NCBI RefSeq assembly: GCF_030512175.1
Contig: NZ_JAULBL010000002.1
Span: forward strand, 928,149-992,148
Reading direction: 5' to 3'
Source: Paeniglutamicibacter sulfureus
GTDB lineage: Bacteria; Actinomycetota; Actinomycetes; Actinomycetales; Micrococcaceae
Length of the DNA stretch: 64,000 nt
In this document: positions 17,297-26,321 of the stretch, in pieces
Position numbering within the stretch: position 1 is the stretch's first letter
Layout: every line of letters begins with the position of its first letter
Translations under genes and position numbers: made by a program
The notes under the pieces: generated by a model
The model's database searches: none
Told to the model about the DNA's origin: nothing
The model's input: only the letters and a program-made list of their open reading frames with translations

Positions 17297-17602
17297 TCAG
17301 GAGCGAGTGGCCCGAATGGCCTGACGCAGGGCGTCCAGGGTCGGCTGGCCCGCGAACCCGTCCGGGGTGCCGTAGACACGGCAGGCCACCGCGGGTTCGG
17401 CGTCGGATTCAAAGAGGTCGGCACCGTTGAAGCTGAAGCTCGGAGAACCGTGGAAATCATGCAGGGCGGCCTCGTCCTCGGTGCTGATTTCCCGCACGCG
17501 CACCGTGTGCTCGATGCCCTCGAGCCTGAGCGCGGTGTCAAAGAGTTCCTTGGCGGTGGCGGAATTCGGGCATCCGGGGATCACGAGCAGGACGGGTTCC
17601 AT
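17297..17602 (-). CDS. Small thioredoxin-like protein (CPNS motif)
   Basis: A 101-residue protein with a thioredoxin-like pattern: PVLLVIPGCPNSATAKELF, where Cys-Pro-Asn-Ser is a monothiol CxxS version of the redox motif, then SPSFSFNGADLF, which resembles the cis-Pro region of the fold, and YGTPDGFAGQPTLDAL near the end. The ATG at 17602 gives the natural N-terminus; the longer open frame upstream is antisense shadow of the reductase region. It is the last gene of the efflux pump-aldo/keto reductase set. The function is unknown; a redox or sensor role is likely. Confidence 0.65.
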   Translation of the reverse strand: MEPVLLVIPGCPNSATAKELFDTALRLEGIEHTVRVREISTEDEAALHDFHGSPSFSFNGADLFESDAEPAVACRVYGTPDGFAGQPTLDALRQAIRATRS

Positions 17603-17684
17603 GTCTTCCAGTATCTCGCGTTTCAGCGGGGCAGGAGTCGGGGGCCGCCACGGGCCACATGTTGTTGGTCGGTTGCGCAGAAAC

Positions 17685-18524
17685 CTAGCCGTTGAAGGTG
17701 CCCGGGAAGGGCCCGGTGCGCCCGTCGCGATCCAGCGCATCGAGCGCCGCGACCTGGCCGGCGTCCAGATCGAACCCAAACACGTCGAGGTTCGAGGCCA
17801 TGCGCGAGGCGGTGACCGACTTCGGGATCACCACGTTGCCGGCCTGCAGATGCCAGCGCAGGACCACCTGTGCCGGGGTCACCCCGTGGGCGGCCGCGGC
17901 GGCCAGCACGGCCGGATCATCCAGCACAGCACCCTGGGCCAGCGGGCTCCAGGCCTCGGTGGCGATGCCGTGCGCGCGGTTCACCGCGGCGGTTTCGCGG
18001 TTTTGCAGGAAGGGGTGGAGCTCCACCTGGTTCACGGCCGGAACCGTGCCTCCGAGCTCGATGATGCGTTCAAGCTGTCCGGGCAGGAAGTTGGAGACAC
18101 CGATGGACCGGGTCAGCCCCTCGGAACGCAGTTCCTCCAGTGCCTGCCAGGACTCCAGGTAAGCGGCGGTGTCGGTGCCCGGCCAGTGGATCAGGTAGAG
18201 GTCCACGTGGTCCAGGCCGAGCTTGTCCAGGCTAGCGCTCAGGGCGTCGCGGGTGAAGGCCCGGCCCAGGTCGGCCAGCCAGAGCTTGGTGGTCACGAAG
18301 AGTTCCTCGCGCGGCAGGCCCGATTCGCCCAGAGCGCGGCCAACTCCGGACTCGTTGCCGTAGATGGCGGCGGTGTCGATGCTGCGGTATCCGGTTTCCA
18401 ATGCCGTGGCCACTGCTGCGGTGGTCTGGTCATCCGGGACCTGGAAGACGCCGTAGCCAAGTTGCGGCATGATGGTTCCGTCGTTGAGGGCGATGGTTGG
18501 GATGGTGTTTGTTGAGGTGCTCAT
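17685..18524 (-). CDS. Aldo/keto reductase (2,5-diketogluconate reductase type)
   Basis: A 279-residue NADPH-dependent carbonyl reductase. The catalytic tetrad is visible: Asp in GYRSIDTAAIYGNE with Tyr four residues on, Lys in VTTKLW and His in LYLIHWPG. The NADPH site is IPKSVTASRM. AAGGAG precedes the ATG. It lies 57 bases after the MFS efflux gene, in an operon probably controlled by the divergent MarR protein, suggesting reactive-carbonyl or xenobiotic detoxification. Confidence 0.9.
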   Translation of the reverse strand: MSTSTNTIPTIALNDGTIMPQLGYGVFQVPDDQTTAAVATALETGYRSIDTAAIYGNESGVGRALGESGLPREELFVTTKLWLADLGRAFTRDALSASLDKLGLDHVDLYLIHWPGTDTAAYLESWQALEELRSEGLTRSIGVSNFLPGQLERIIELGGTVPAVNQVELHPFLQNRETAAVNRAHGIATEAWSPLAQGAVLDDPAVLAAAAAHGVTPAQVVLRWHLQAGNVVIPKSVTASRMASNLDVFGFDLDAGQVAALDALDRDGRTGPFPGTFNG

Positions 18525-18581
18525 GGGGGTGCTCCTTGGATTGCAGGTAACGGGGATGTTGGAGGTGGGGAGTCTGTGGCC

Positions 18582-19775
18582 CTAGCCGACGGATACGGGT
18601 TCCGCGGCGGTGGCCCGGGACGTGGAGTATTCACCGCCCCGGACGCGGGTCGCGATAAGCATGACGGCGAGTCCGGCAACGGTGATCCCCGCGCCGGCCC
18701 ACAGGGGAGAGGTGTAGCCAAGGCCCGCGGCGATCGTCAGCCCACCGACCCAGGCACCCAGCGCGTTGCCCACGTTGAAGGCGGCAATGTTGGCGCCCGA
18801 GGCGAGGGTGGGTGCGTGGGCGGCATGGTTCATGATGCGCATCTGGAGTCCCGGAACGGTGGCGAAGCCGATGCCGCCCATGAGCACCAGGGCAATGATG
18901 GTGGCGATCTGGTTGCCGGCGGTGAGTGCGAAGGCCACCAGGACGACGGTGAGGACCGAGAGCACGGTGATCAGCGTGGCCGCCAGGTTTCGGTCCGCGG
19001 CGCGGCCCCCGAGGATGTTGCCCACGAAGAGCCCGACCCCGAAGAGCACCAGCAGCCAAGGAACGGAACTGGCGGCGAAGCCGCTGACACCGGTGAGGGT
19101 GAAGGCAATATAGGTGAAGGCGCCGAACATGCCGCCGTATCCCAAGATGGTCACGAACATGGACAGCCAGACCTGCGGGCTGCGGAAGATGTTGAATTCG
19201 CCGAAGATTCCCTGGTTGCCCGACCGGGCCAGGTTGCCCGGCACCAGAACCAAGATGCCAACGAAGGCGACGACGCCGATGGCGGTGATGGCCCAGAACG
19301 TCGAACGCCATCCCGCGGCTTGGCCCAACAGCGTGCCGAAGGGTACGCCCAGGACATTGGCGATCGTCAGCCCGGCAAACATGAACGAAATGGCGCCGGC
19401 ACGCTTGTTCGCGGGCACCAGGTCGGCGGCCACGACGGAACCGATTCCGAAGAACGCTCCGTGGCACAGGGCGGCGACAATGCGGCCGACCATGACCAGT
19501 TCGTAGGTCGGGCCCGTGGCGCTCAGGAGGTTTCCGATGATGAAGAGCAGCATCAGGAACAGCAATGACTTCTTGCGGTCCAGTCGGCTGAAGACCGCGG
19601 TGAGGATGATGGCGCCGATGGCCACGGCGAGGGCATAACCGGAGATGAGGTAGCCGGCGACGGTTTCGGTGACCCCGAAATCCGCGGCAATTTCCGGCAG
19701 GAGACCCATGATGACGAATTCGGTCAAGCCGATTCCAAAGCCGCCCAGGGCGAGGGCGTATAGAGCTGCGGGCAT
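18582..19775 (-). CDS. MFS efflux transporter (DHA1/AraJ-like)
   Basis: A 397-residue, 12-helix drug:H+ antiporter-type carrier. It begins MPAALYALALGGFGIGLTEF, with the TM1 acidic residue typical of DHA1 pumps, then GLLPEIAADFGV, SRLDRKK between TM2 and TM3 and the motif C-like stretch IANVLGVPFGTLLGQ in TM5. The ATG at 19775 follows GAAGG. The gene is divergent from marR, with palindromes between the two, and leads the pump-aldo/keto reductase-thioredoxin-like operon. Confidence 0.88.
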   Translation of the reverse strand: MPAALYALALGGFGIGLTEFVIMGLLPEIAADFGVTETVAGYLISGYALAVAIGAIILTAVFSRLDRKKSLLFLMLLFIIGNLLSATGPTYELVMVGRIVAALCHGAFFGIGSVVAADLVPANKRAGAISFMFAGLTIANVLGVPFGTLLGQAAGWRSTFWAITAIGVVAFVGILVLVPGNLARSGNQGIFGEFNIFRSPQVWLSMFVTILGYGGMFGAFTYIAFTLTGVSGFAASSVPWLLVLFGVGLFVGNILGGRAADRNLAATLITVLSVLTVVLVAFALTAGNQIATIIALVLMGGIGFATVPGLQMRIMNHAAHAPTLASGANIAAFNVGNALGAWVGGLTIAAGLGYTSPLWAGAGITVAGLAVMLIATRVRGGEYSTSRATAAEPVSVG

Positions 19776-19834
19776 GGTGAACCTTCGGTGTGTGATGGTT
19801 GAAATGAGATGCGAAGGATTTCCCCGCATCAATC

Positions 19835-19899
19835 GTTGCGTCTGCAACTAAGTGCTAACGCAATGATTGCACACGCGTTATATCAGCGCAAGGTGATAT
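19835..19899. promoter_or_regulatory. Cluster of nested palindromes between MFS pump and marR
   Basis: Four inverted repeats lie within 65 bases: GTTGC-N4-GCAAC (19835-19848), TAACGC-N13-GCGTTA (19856-19880) enclosing GCAAT-G-ATTGC (19860-19870), and ATATCA-N8-TGATAT (19880-19899). They occupy the divergent promoter region and are good candidates for MarR operators controlling both directions. Confidence 0.55.
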
Positions 19900-19933
19900 G
19901 CTGGAACGGACGATTGAACGAGGAGGGGTCTTC

Positions 19934-20380
19934 ATGGGGATCAAAGACGATGCCGTACAGGTTCGCGCGCAGGGCTGGCGCACGCTCGCCGCACTGCACA
20001 ACCTCATCGAGGGCGAGCTTGAGCGCGCACTGCAGGCCAAGCACGGCCTCTCCGTTGTCGAATTCACGGTGCTCGATGCCCTGAGCAGGCAGGACGGTTG
20101 GCATATGCGCATGGCCCAGCTTGCCCGCGCCGCCGCACTGTCGAGCAGCGCCACGACCCGGCTGGTGACGCGGCTCGAGGACCGCGCCCTGTTGACACGC
20201 ATCCTATGCACGGATGACCGCCGGGGAATCTACACCGAGCTCACTGCCGCTGGAAAGAAGCTCCTGGCTGAGGCCCACCCGACGCACGACGCGGTGCTCC
20301 ACTCGGCGCTGGAATCCGCGGCGCGGGTTCCAGAGCTTCAGGAGTTGGTCACGGCAGTGGCTCCCGAGGGCGCAAACTAG
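19934..20380 (+). CDS. MarR-family transcriptional regulator
   Basis: A 148-residue winged-helix repressor: EFTVLDALSRQDGWHMRMAQL, AALSSSATTRLVTRLEDR as the recognition helix region, and DDRRGIYTELTAAGKKLL forming the wing. The ATG at 19934 follows a strong GAGGAGG; an upstream in-frame start lacks one. It probably represses the divergent efflux operon and itself. Confidence 0.9.
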   Translation: MGIKDDAVQVRAQGWRTLAALHNLIEGELERALQAKHGLSVVEFTVLDALSRQDGWHMRMAQLARAAALSSSATTRLVTRLEDRALLTRILCTDDRRGIYTELTAAGKKLLAEAHPTHDAVLHSALESAARVPELQELVTAVAPEGAN

Positions 20381-20477
20381 CCGGTCGACCCACCTCGCCA
20401 TGGTCGCGCCGGTATTGCGGTGGCCCGAGTGAAGACAGTGTCCCGTCCACAGACGCCCGGCGTCCGCACGGATGGAA

Positions 20478-21734
20478 TCAGTCGCCGGCACCCAGATAGC
20501 TGAGGTCATCCGCGTCCATGGGGTCCGCATAGTTGACTTCAAGGCCCGCCGGTTCGGCGATGGCGTAGGCAATCATTTTCTTGAGCACCGGCGGAATCCG
20601 ATAGCTCGTATCGCGCAGCACCAGGCCCTCGCCGCACAATAAATCCAAGGCCAGTTGGGCGACCATGAAGTCGACTTGGTCGTCGCCGGTGGTTGACTCA
20701 AGGGCCACTTCAAGGTGCGCCACCGAATATCCCTCCTCGATCCCCGCATCCAGGAGCAGCGAAGTCATGAGGATGCCTGCAACGTCTTCGTCCGTCAGAT
20801 CCTCATCGAAGGCGTCCTCATTTTCGTGTTCTTCATCGACGGCCGTAAAACGGAGATAGAGGCAGAGTGCGAGATCGCGAGTGATATGCATCAGCAAGTC
20901 TTCGCGATCCGACCCGGTGGTTGCCGCCAAAGGGTTGTGCAGCGTCGCCCGGCGTGCGCCCAGCTCGATGATCCCGATTTGGACCAAGGCTTCCCAGTAC
21001 AGGTCCAGGCGGGGAACGTCCTGTGCCGTGGTGACGCGCAGCGGTTCGCCGTCTCCGGGGGTGAACATGGTCGGAGCAGTGGGCACCCCCACCGCTGCTA
21101 CATCAAGGGCCGCTGCTGCGCCTTGGATGTCCTTGCGCGTCAAAACACCTTTTGAGGTGACATCGCGTTTATCGCCAAACCATTCCATGAATGCTTGGAG
21201 ACGTCCTGAAAGCGGCAATTCGAGAAGTCCAGCGAGAGTTTGCTTGCGGCTTAGCGCGGGTACCTCGAAGACCCTGTCATCGAATGCGGCATCGGATCGT
21301 TCGTCGATGATTTCCAGAATTGCCGACTGGGCCGCTTCGAACTGCGCTTCGCTGCCGCTCCAGAGGTCCGAGTCGTCCAGGAACAACAGGTATCCCATGA
21401 CGACGTGCAAGACGAACTCGAGATCGTTTTCCTGGTCTTCGGTGAGATACCAGGCCAAGGCGGCTGCGATGGGGGAGGCCTCCAGGGACGTGGTGTCGGG
21501 ACCACCGCCAAATCGCCGGTAGTGTTCGAGGAATCCATGGAGAATCGGCAACGGATCACCAATTGCCGTCAGGGACGTGTTCGCGCGGACCCATTTCATG
21601 AAGCGTGCCGACGCATCGTCGCCGGTGCTTCGGGCGCGGAATTCGTCAATGCTGACGATCTGTCCGGCTGCCGCTGAACGTGCGGGATGTCCCTGCTTGG
21701 TCTTGGAGGAGGACGACGGCTTCTTCTTGGACAC
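20478..21734 (-). CDS. Uncharacterised acidic protein (418 aa)
   Basis: I do not recognise this family. The 418-residue protein has no signal peptide or membrane segment. It opens with a basic Ser/Lys-rich tail (SKKKPSSSSKTKQ), followed by an acidic, mostly helical body with MKWVRANTS near 50, LTRKDIQGAAAALDVA (about 215-230), which resembles a helix-turn-helix-like or plant-homeobox-like helix pair, and several Asp/Glu-rich segments such as DEDLTDEDVAG. A similar charge profile occurs in actinobacterial proteins of unknown function that follow SEC-C or UPF-type domains, but no zinc Cys motif is present. The GTG at 21734 is chosen; another GTG 45 bases upstream is possible. It stands alone, convergent with marR. 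Confidence 0.7.
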   Translation of the reverse strand: MSKKKPSSSSKTKQGHPARSAAAGQIVSIDEFRARSTGDDASARFMKWVRANTSLTAIGDPLPILHGFLEHYRRFGGGPDTTSLEASPIAAALAWYLTEDQENDLEFVLHVVMGYLLFLDDSDLWSGSEAQFEAAQSAILEIIDERSDAAFDDRVFEVPALSRKQTLAGLLELPLSGRLQAFMEWFGDKRDVTSKGVLTRKDIQGAAAALDVAAVGVPTAPTMFTPGDGEPLRVTTAQDVPRLDLYWEALVQIGIIELGARRATLHNPLAATTGSDREDLLMHITRDLALCLYLRFTAVDEEHENEDAFDEDLTDEDVAGILMTSLLLDAGIEEGYSVAHLEVALESTTGDDQVDFMVAQLALDLLCGEGLVLRDTSYRIPPVLKKMIAYAIAEPAGLEVNYADPMDADDLSYLGAGD

Positions 21735-22054
21735 TGGATCTCGCAATCGGTAAGGCGCGGCCGGGCAACTCCCACTCACAGTACAACAGGTGCTCGGCTG
21801 GTGCCCGCTGTACTACGTGGACGGATTTGGCCCCTGCACTGCTTGTCTGACGGGTGGGTGAAATGACTCTGACCCGTACCCATTCGTAGTCGGCAACACA
21901 AGCGGGGGACAAGGCCCAGCTGGAGCAGGAGGACAACCCTGAACATAAGGAAAACCAATGAATAGATTCGATAAAAACAGTTTTACGTATGCTTGGCCGG
22001 GCATCATGCTTGTGTGAAGGACATCTCATTCTTCCCGCATAAGGAGCAGTTCAC
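21735..22054. other. Intergenic region between two divergent genes
   Basis: About 320 bases between the unknown protein (-) and the metallo-hydrolase (+). It is AT-richer around 21950-22000 and contains AAAAC-A-GTTTT plus two copies of ATGCTTG 17 bases apart near 21990, so promoter and operator elements for the hydrolase-carrier operon probably lie here. No coding frame is supported. Confidence 0.4.
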
Positions 22055-23101
22055 GTGCAAAGCACCTCCCTGAAACCCCATGTAGTCACCTTGGGAACGG
22101 CGGGCGGTCCCCGTTGGTGGACCGGCGAAAACGCCGGCAAGCGTGCGGGCATCGCCACCGCCGTGGTCGTCGGCGAGGCCGTGTACCTGGTTGACGCCGG
22201 AACCGGCGTTGGCAACCAGCTCATGAAGGCCGGATTCAGCACCGCGAACCTGCGCGGGATCTTCCTGACCCACCTGCACTCCGACCACACCATCGACCTG
22301 GCGTCGCTGGCGATCTTCGGACTCTTCACCATCACCCCCGGCCAGGCCCCGATCCACATCATCGGCCCCGGCGACCGCGGCGCCCTGCCACCGGCATCCC
22401 CGCGGGCAATGGTTCCGCCGACCCCGCTCTACCCGAAGAACCCGACCCCGGGAACCGCGGACATGTTCAGCCACCTCATGCAGGCCTACGGCACCGACTT
22501 GAACGACCGCGTGATCGACGCACTGCGTCCCTCCCCGCTTGACCACTTCATCGCCTCGGACATCCAGATCCCCGCCGGCACCGGCTACGAACCAAATGCC
22601 AATCCGACGCCGGAGAACTTCGAGCCCTTCGAGATCTACCAGGACGAGCTGGTCACCGTGACCGCCACCCTGGTCAAGCACCCGCCGATCGCCCCGGCCT
22701 TCGCATTCCGCTTCGACACCGCCGAGGGCTCGGTGACGATCTCCGGGGACACCGCGCCGTGCGAGAACCTCGTAAGACTTGCCCGCGACACCGACCTGCT
22801 GCTGCACGAGGCCATCGACTTCGACTGGGTCCAGCGCAGCTACGGAAGCATCGGCACCGAGGCCGCCCAGGCCTCCATGGACCACCACCTACTCTCACAC
22901 ACTTCGGCCACCCAGGCCATCGAGCTGGCCGAGCGCGCCGGGGCACGCACCCTGGCCCTGCACCACCTGGTGCCCGGGACGACGCCATTGTCCACGTGGC
23001 TCTCCCACGCCAAGGACTTCTCCGGAACCTTCCTGGTTCCCGAGGATCTCGATACCATTTCCTTTAACCGCATTGTTGCAGAAATGATGGTTGCACGATG
23101 A
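22055..23101 (+). CDS. Metallo-beta-lactamase-fold hydrolase (RNase Z/lactonase-like)
   Basis: A 348-residue MBL-fold enzyme. The metal motif THLHSDHTID (about 71-80) supplies the HxHxDH ligands; ISGDTAP gives the later Asp and TLALHHLVPG the last His, so the dinuclear zinc site is complete. The GTG start follows AAGGAG. The stop overlaps the next carrier gene in ATGA, so hydrolase and transporter are co-translated. That pairing argues for a small-molecule substrate (a lactone, ester or ring-opening product) rather than tRNA processing, although the fold resembles RNase Z. Confidence 0.85.
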   Translation: MQSTSLKPHVVTLGTAGGPRWWTGENAGKRAGIATAVVVGEAVYLVDAGTGVGNQLMKAGFSTANLRGIFLTHLHSDHTIDLASLAIFGLFTITPGQAPIHIIGPGDRGALPPASPRAMVPPTPLYPKNPTPGTADMFSHLMQAYGTDLNDRVIDALRPSPLDHFIASDIQIPAGTGYEPNANPTPENFEPFEIYQDELVTVTATLVKHPPIAPAFAFRFDTAEGSVTISGDTAPCENLVRLARDTDLLLHEAIDFDWVQRSYGSIGTEAAQASMDHHLLSHTSATQAIELAERAGARTLALHHLVPGTTPLSTWLSHAKDFSGTFLVPEDLDTISFNRIVAEMMVAR

Positions 23102-24438
23102 GCCACACCCAAACCCCCGCCGGGAACTCCGCCGACGTTGTCGTCCCGTCGCTGAACTCACCACACATGCGCAGGATCCTGGCCTCCAGCTTCATCGGCA
23201 GCGCCATCGAGTTCTACGACTTCATTCTTTACGCCACCGCCGCGTCGCTGGTGTTCAACAAGGTCTTCTTCGTCAACCAGTCACCCGCGGTGGCTCTCTT
23301 CGCCTCCTTCGCCACGCTCGCCGTGGGCTATCTGGCCCGCCCGCTGGGCGGCATCATCTTCGGGCACTACGGGGACAAGCTCGGGCGCAAGGGCGTGCTG
23401 ATCACCTCCATGGTGATGATGGGCGTCGCCTCGACCATCATCGGCCTGCTGCCGCCGACCGCACAGGTCGGTGTCATTGCCCCGATCGCGCTGATCACCC
23501 TGCGCATCATCCAGGGCCTGGCCGTGGGCGGGGAATGGGGCGGGGCCATGCTCATGGCACTGGAACACGCACCCAAGGAACGCCGCGGCTTCGCCGCCAG
23601 CTTCGCGAACATGGGCGGCCCGGCCGGCGCGGTACTGGCAACCCTTGCGGTCTCCGCCGTTTCCACGCTGCCCACCGAGCAGTTCCTGGCCTGGGGCTGG
23701 CGCATCCCGTTCATCGCCAGCCTCGGCCTGGTCGCCATCGGCCTGGTCATCCGCCTGAAGGTCACCGAGTCCCCGTTGTTCCTGGCGCTTGAGGACAAGG
23801 CCGAGGAGCGCAAGATCCCGCTGCTGCAGGTACTGACCAAGTACCCGAAGTCCGTGCTCATGGGCACGCTGGTGGGCATGAGCTCCTACACCGTGCAGGG
23901 CCTGATGACGGTCTGGGCCATCTCCTACGTCGTCGAGGAAGCCGGCATGGACCGCACCGCGGTGCTCAACATCAAGGCCGTGGGCGCCACCCTGACCATC
24001 GTCGCGGTGTGGTTTGCCGCCCGCTACTCCGACCGACTGGGCCGCCGCCCGGTCATGATGTTCGGCATCCTGGCCGGCGCGGTGCTGGCCCTGCCGATGA
24101 TGTGGATGCTGCAACTGGGCGAGCTCTGGCTCTTCGCGATCGCGCTGTTCCTGGCCAACGGCGTGGTCCAGGGCACCATCTTCGGGCCGTTCGGCGCCTT
24201 CACCGCCGAGCTGTTCCCCACCCGGATCCGCTACACCGGGGCCTCGCTGGTCTACCAGCTCTCCTCCACGCTCGGTGCCGGCTTCACCCCGATGATTGTC
24301 ACCGGCCTGGTGCTGCTCGGTGGCGGCTCGCTGTGGATTGCCGGGGCCGTGTGGGCTGGGGTCTTCCTTATCGCCGCGCTGGCCATGCGCAGCATCAAGG
24401 AAGGCAAGGACGCGGACCTGGGCGCCGAGCACATGTAG
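23098..24438 (+). CDS. MHS-family MFS transporter (metabolite:H+ symporter)
   Basis: A 446-residue, 12-helix carrier related to shikimate/alpha-ketoglutarate/proline-betaine permeases: SFIGSAIEFYDFILYATAA in TM1, RPLGGIIFGHYGDKLGRK between TM2 and TM3, QGLAVGGEWGGAMLMALEHAP, and FPTRIRYTGASLVYQ near TM10. It likely imports the organic acid processed by the coupled MBL-fold hydrolase. A perfect hairpin lies just downstream. Confidence 0.9.
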   Translation: MSHTQTPAGNSADVVVPSLNSPHMRRILASSFIGSAIEFYDFILYATAASLVFNKVFFVNQSPAVALFASFATLAVGYLARPLGGIIFGHYGDKLGRKGVLITSMVMMGVASTIIGLLPPTAQVGVIAPIALITLRIIQGLAVGGEWGGAMLMALEHAPKERRGFAASFANMGGPAGAVLATLAVSAVSTLPTEQFLAWGWRIPFIASLGLVAIGLVIRLKVTESPLFLALEDKAEERKIPLLQVLTKYPKSVLMGTLVGMSSYTVQGLMTVWAISYVVEEAGMDRTAVLNIKAVGATLTIVAVWFAARYSDRLGRRPVMMFGILAGAVLALPMMWMLQLGELWLFAIALFLANGVVQGTIFGPFGAFTAELFPTRIRYTGASLVYQLSSTLGAGFTPMIVTGLVLLGGGSLWIAGAVWAGVFLIAALAMRSIKEGKDADLGAEHM

Positions 24439-24460
24439 CCCGGCAACGCCTCCCCGGCCA

Positions 24461-24497
24461 GGGGCCGGATCCGTCCGTTCAGGACGGATCCGGCCCC
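24461..24497. terminator. Perfect 16-bp hairpin between carrier and LysR
   Basis: GGGGCCGGATCCGTCC pairs perfectly with GGACGGATCCGGCCCC around a 5-base loop. The stop codon of the convergent LysR gene (24479-24481) falls in the loop, so the terminator overlaps the end of that gene. Confidence 0.8.
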
Positions 24498-25402
24498 TGC
24501 TCGCGTTCGGCACCGATGCCTTCACAGAACTCGATGAAGGCCCGCAGTCGCAGGCTTGGCCTCTCCGATGCCGTATAGGCGACGCAGATGTCGCTGTGGC
24601 CAACCGGCCCCTCGATTTCCAGGACGGCCAGCGGCAACCCGTCATAGCTCAGGTTCACCGGGGGACGCTGCACCAGCACCGTGTAGCCTAGGCCGCGGGC
24701 CACCATGCCGCGCACAGCCTCGAAGTTCGAACTGCTCCAGGCGATCTTCGGGTCCAGGCCGGACATGCGTAGGTTCACCAACTGGTTGTCACGCACCGTG
24801 GGGATGTCCAGGGACACAAAGTCCTCCTCCGCCAGGTCGGACAGCCGCACGGAACCGTTCCTTGCGAGCCGGTGCCCGGCCGCAAGCAGCACGTAGGGGC
24901 GCCCGCTCATGACCGTGGTGTGCTTGACGCCGGGCAATAGGTGGCGGGTGTGGGTGATCACCGCATCGAGGTAGCCCTCCAACAATCGCTCCTGCAGCTC
25001 GGCGCCGTCGCCCTCGGTGATGCGCACCTCCAGGCCCGGGTTGGGCTTGGTGAACTGTTCGCAGACCACCGGCAGCCAAAATGCGGAGAGCCCGGAATAC
25101 ATCCCGATGTTCAGCGGCCCGACCAGGCCGCTCTGGCGCTCGCCGATCAGGCCCTGGACCTCTTCGGCGTGCCTGACCAGCTCCTTGGCATCGCGCAGGA
25201 AGTGGGTTCCCACGGCGGTCAGCACCACGCCGCGGGCCCGGTGGCGCACCAGCAGCTGGGAGCCGACGATGCGCTCGAGTTCCCCGATGGACTGGGACAT
25301 CGCCGCCTGCGAGATGTGGCAGGCCGTTGCGGCACCGGAGATCGTGCCGGCATCGGCCACGGCGATGAAGTACTGCAATTGCTTGAAGGTGTAGTTGACC
25401 AC
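24479..25402 (-). CDS. LysR-family transcriptional regulator
   Basis: A 307-residue LysR regulator starting at GTG 25402: NYTFKQLQYFIAVADAGTISGAATACHISQAAMSQSIGELE is the N-terminal helix-turn-helix, followed by the effector domain (GPLNIGMYSGLSAFWLPVV, LLEGYLDAVITH). Upstream in-frame starts exist, but this one gives the normal family length and N-terminus; its ribosome site is poor. It is divergent from an IclR gene and convergent with the MBL hydrolase-MHS carrier operon, which it may control. Confidence 0.85.
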   Translation of the reverse strand: MVNYTFKQLQYFIAVADAGTISGAATACHISQAAMSQSIGELERIVGSQLLVRHRARGVVLTAVGTHFLRDAKELVRHAEEVQGLIGERQSGLVGPLNIGMYSGLSAFWLPVVCEQFTKPNPGLEVRITEGDGAELQERLLEGYLDAVITHTRHLLPGVKHTTVMSGRPYVLLAAGHRLARNGSVRLSDLAEEDFVSLDIPTVRDNQLVNLRMSGLDPKIAWSSSNFEAVRGMVARGLGYTVLVQRPPVNLSYDGLPLAVLEIEGPVGHSDICVAYTASERPSLRLRAFIEFCEGIGAEREQGPDPS

Positions 25403-25484
25403 TTCTCCAGCGTAGGTGATGTGCGCCTGGCCATGATGCAGCGGCGGTTGGGTTGCGGTTCGCAGGCTGTGCCATGATTTCACC

Positions 25485-26243
25485 ATGGAGAACAAGTCAT
25501 CGCCCGTCGAGTCGGTAGACCGCGCACTGCTGTTGCTCATGCGCATGCGCGACCAAGGTCCGCTGTCGGTGAAGGCCGCCGCCGAGCAGCTCGATGTGGC
25601 GCCCTCGACGGCGCACCGGCTGCTGACGGCGCTGACCTTCCGGGGCTTCGCGGCCCAGAGCCACGACCGGACCTACCGCCCGGGCCCCGAAATCTCCGGG
25701 CACCCCCAGCCGTTTCTCTCCACCCAGACGCTGGGCGAGCACTCGCAGGCTGCCCTGGTCCGGCTACAGGGCACGGTAGGGGAGACGGTGCAGGTCATGG
25801 TCCTGAACGGCGGCAACATCCAATTCGTCGACGGGGTCGAGTCGGCGCGGAACCTGCGCGTGGCCAGGCGCATCGGGGACATGATGCCGGCCTTCGTGTC
25901 CTCGGGCGGCAAGGCGATGTTGGCGCAGCTGCCCAACGCCGAGCTGGAGGAGATCTACCGCTCAGGCCTGCAGTCCTGGCCCACCGGCAAGATCACCACC
26001 CTGGCCTCGCTTAGGCGCAGCATGACCAAGATCCGCCGGGACGGCTTCGGCACCAGCTTCGAGGAAACCGAGCAGGGGGTGGTGGGCCTGGGCGTGAGCA
26101 TCAACGACGCCGATGGGCGCCCGGTGGCAGCGGTGACCACCGCGACGCCGAGCATCCGCTTCGACCGCTCCGCGATGCCGCTGCATGTCGAGGCGCTGCA
26201 GCTGGCCGCCGCCGAGATCATGGAGAAACTGCGCGGAGTCTGA
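25485..26243 (+). CDS. IclR-family transcriptional regulator
   Basis: A 252-residue regulator with an N-terminal winged helix (SVDRALLLLMRMR, LDVAPSTAHRLLTALTFRGFA) and an IclR effector domain (VNGAD-region replaced by FVDGVESARNLRVARRIGDMMPAF, SSGGKAMLAQLP). It is paralogous to the IclR gene at 31019 (both open SPxESVDRAL and share STAHRLL-AL). A -10-like CATGAT sits six bases before the ATG, so the mRNA may be leaderless. It lies beside the acetoacetate-CoA ligase operon, convergent with it. Confidence 0.88.
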   Translation: MENKSSPVESVDRALLLLMRMRDQGPLSVKAAAEQLDVAPSTAHRLLTALTFRGFAAQSHDRTYRPGPEISGHPQPFLSTQTLGEHSQAALVRLQGTVGETVQVMVLNGGNIQFVDGVESARNLRVARRIGDMMPAFVSSGGKAMLAQLPNAELEEIYRSGLQSWPTGKITTLASLRRSMTKIRRDGFGTSFEETEQGVVGLGVSINDADGRPVAAVTTATPSIRFDRSAMPLHVEALQLAAAEIMEKLRGV

Positions 26244-26274
26244 GGTTCCCACGGTGAATAGGGCTTCACTCACG

Positions 26275-26314
26275 GTGCCGCCGGTGCCTCCCCTCGGGGA
26301 GACGCCGGCGGCAC
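26275..26314. terminator. Hairpin between IclR and acetoacetate-CoA ligase
   Basis: GTGCCGCCGG pairs with CCGGCGGCAC (10 bp) and an inner TCCCC/GGGGA stem; it separates two convergent genes. Confidence 0.7.
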
Positions 26315-26321
26315 CTGTCGC

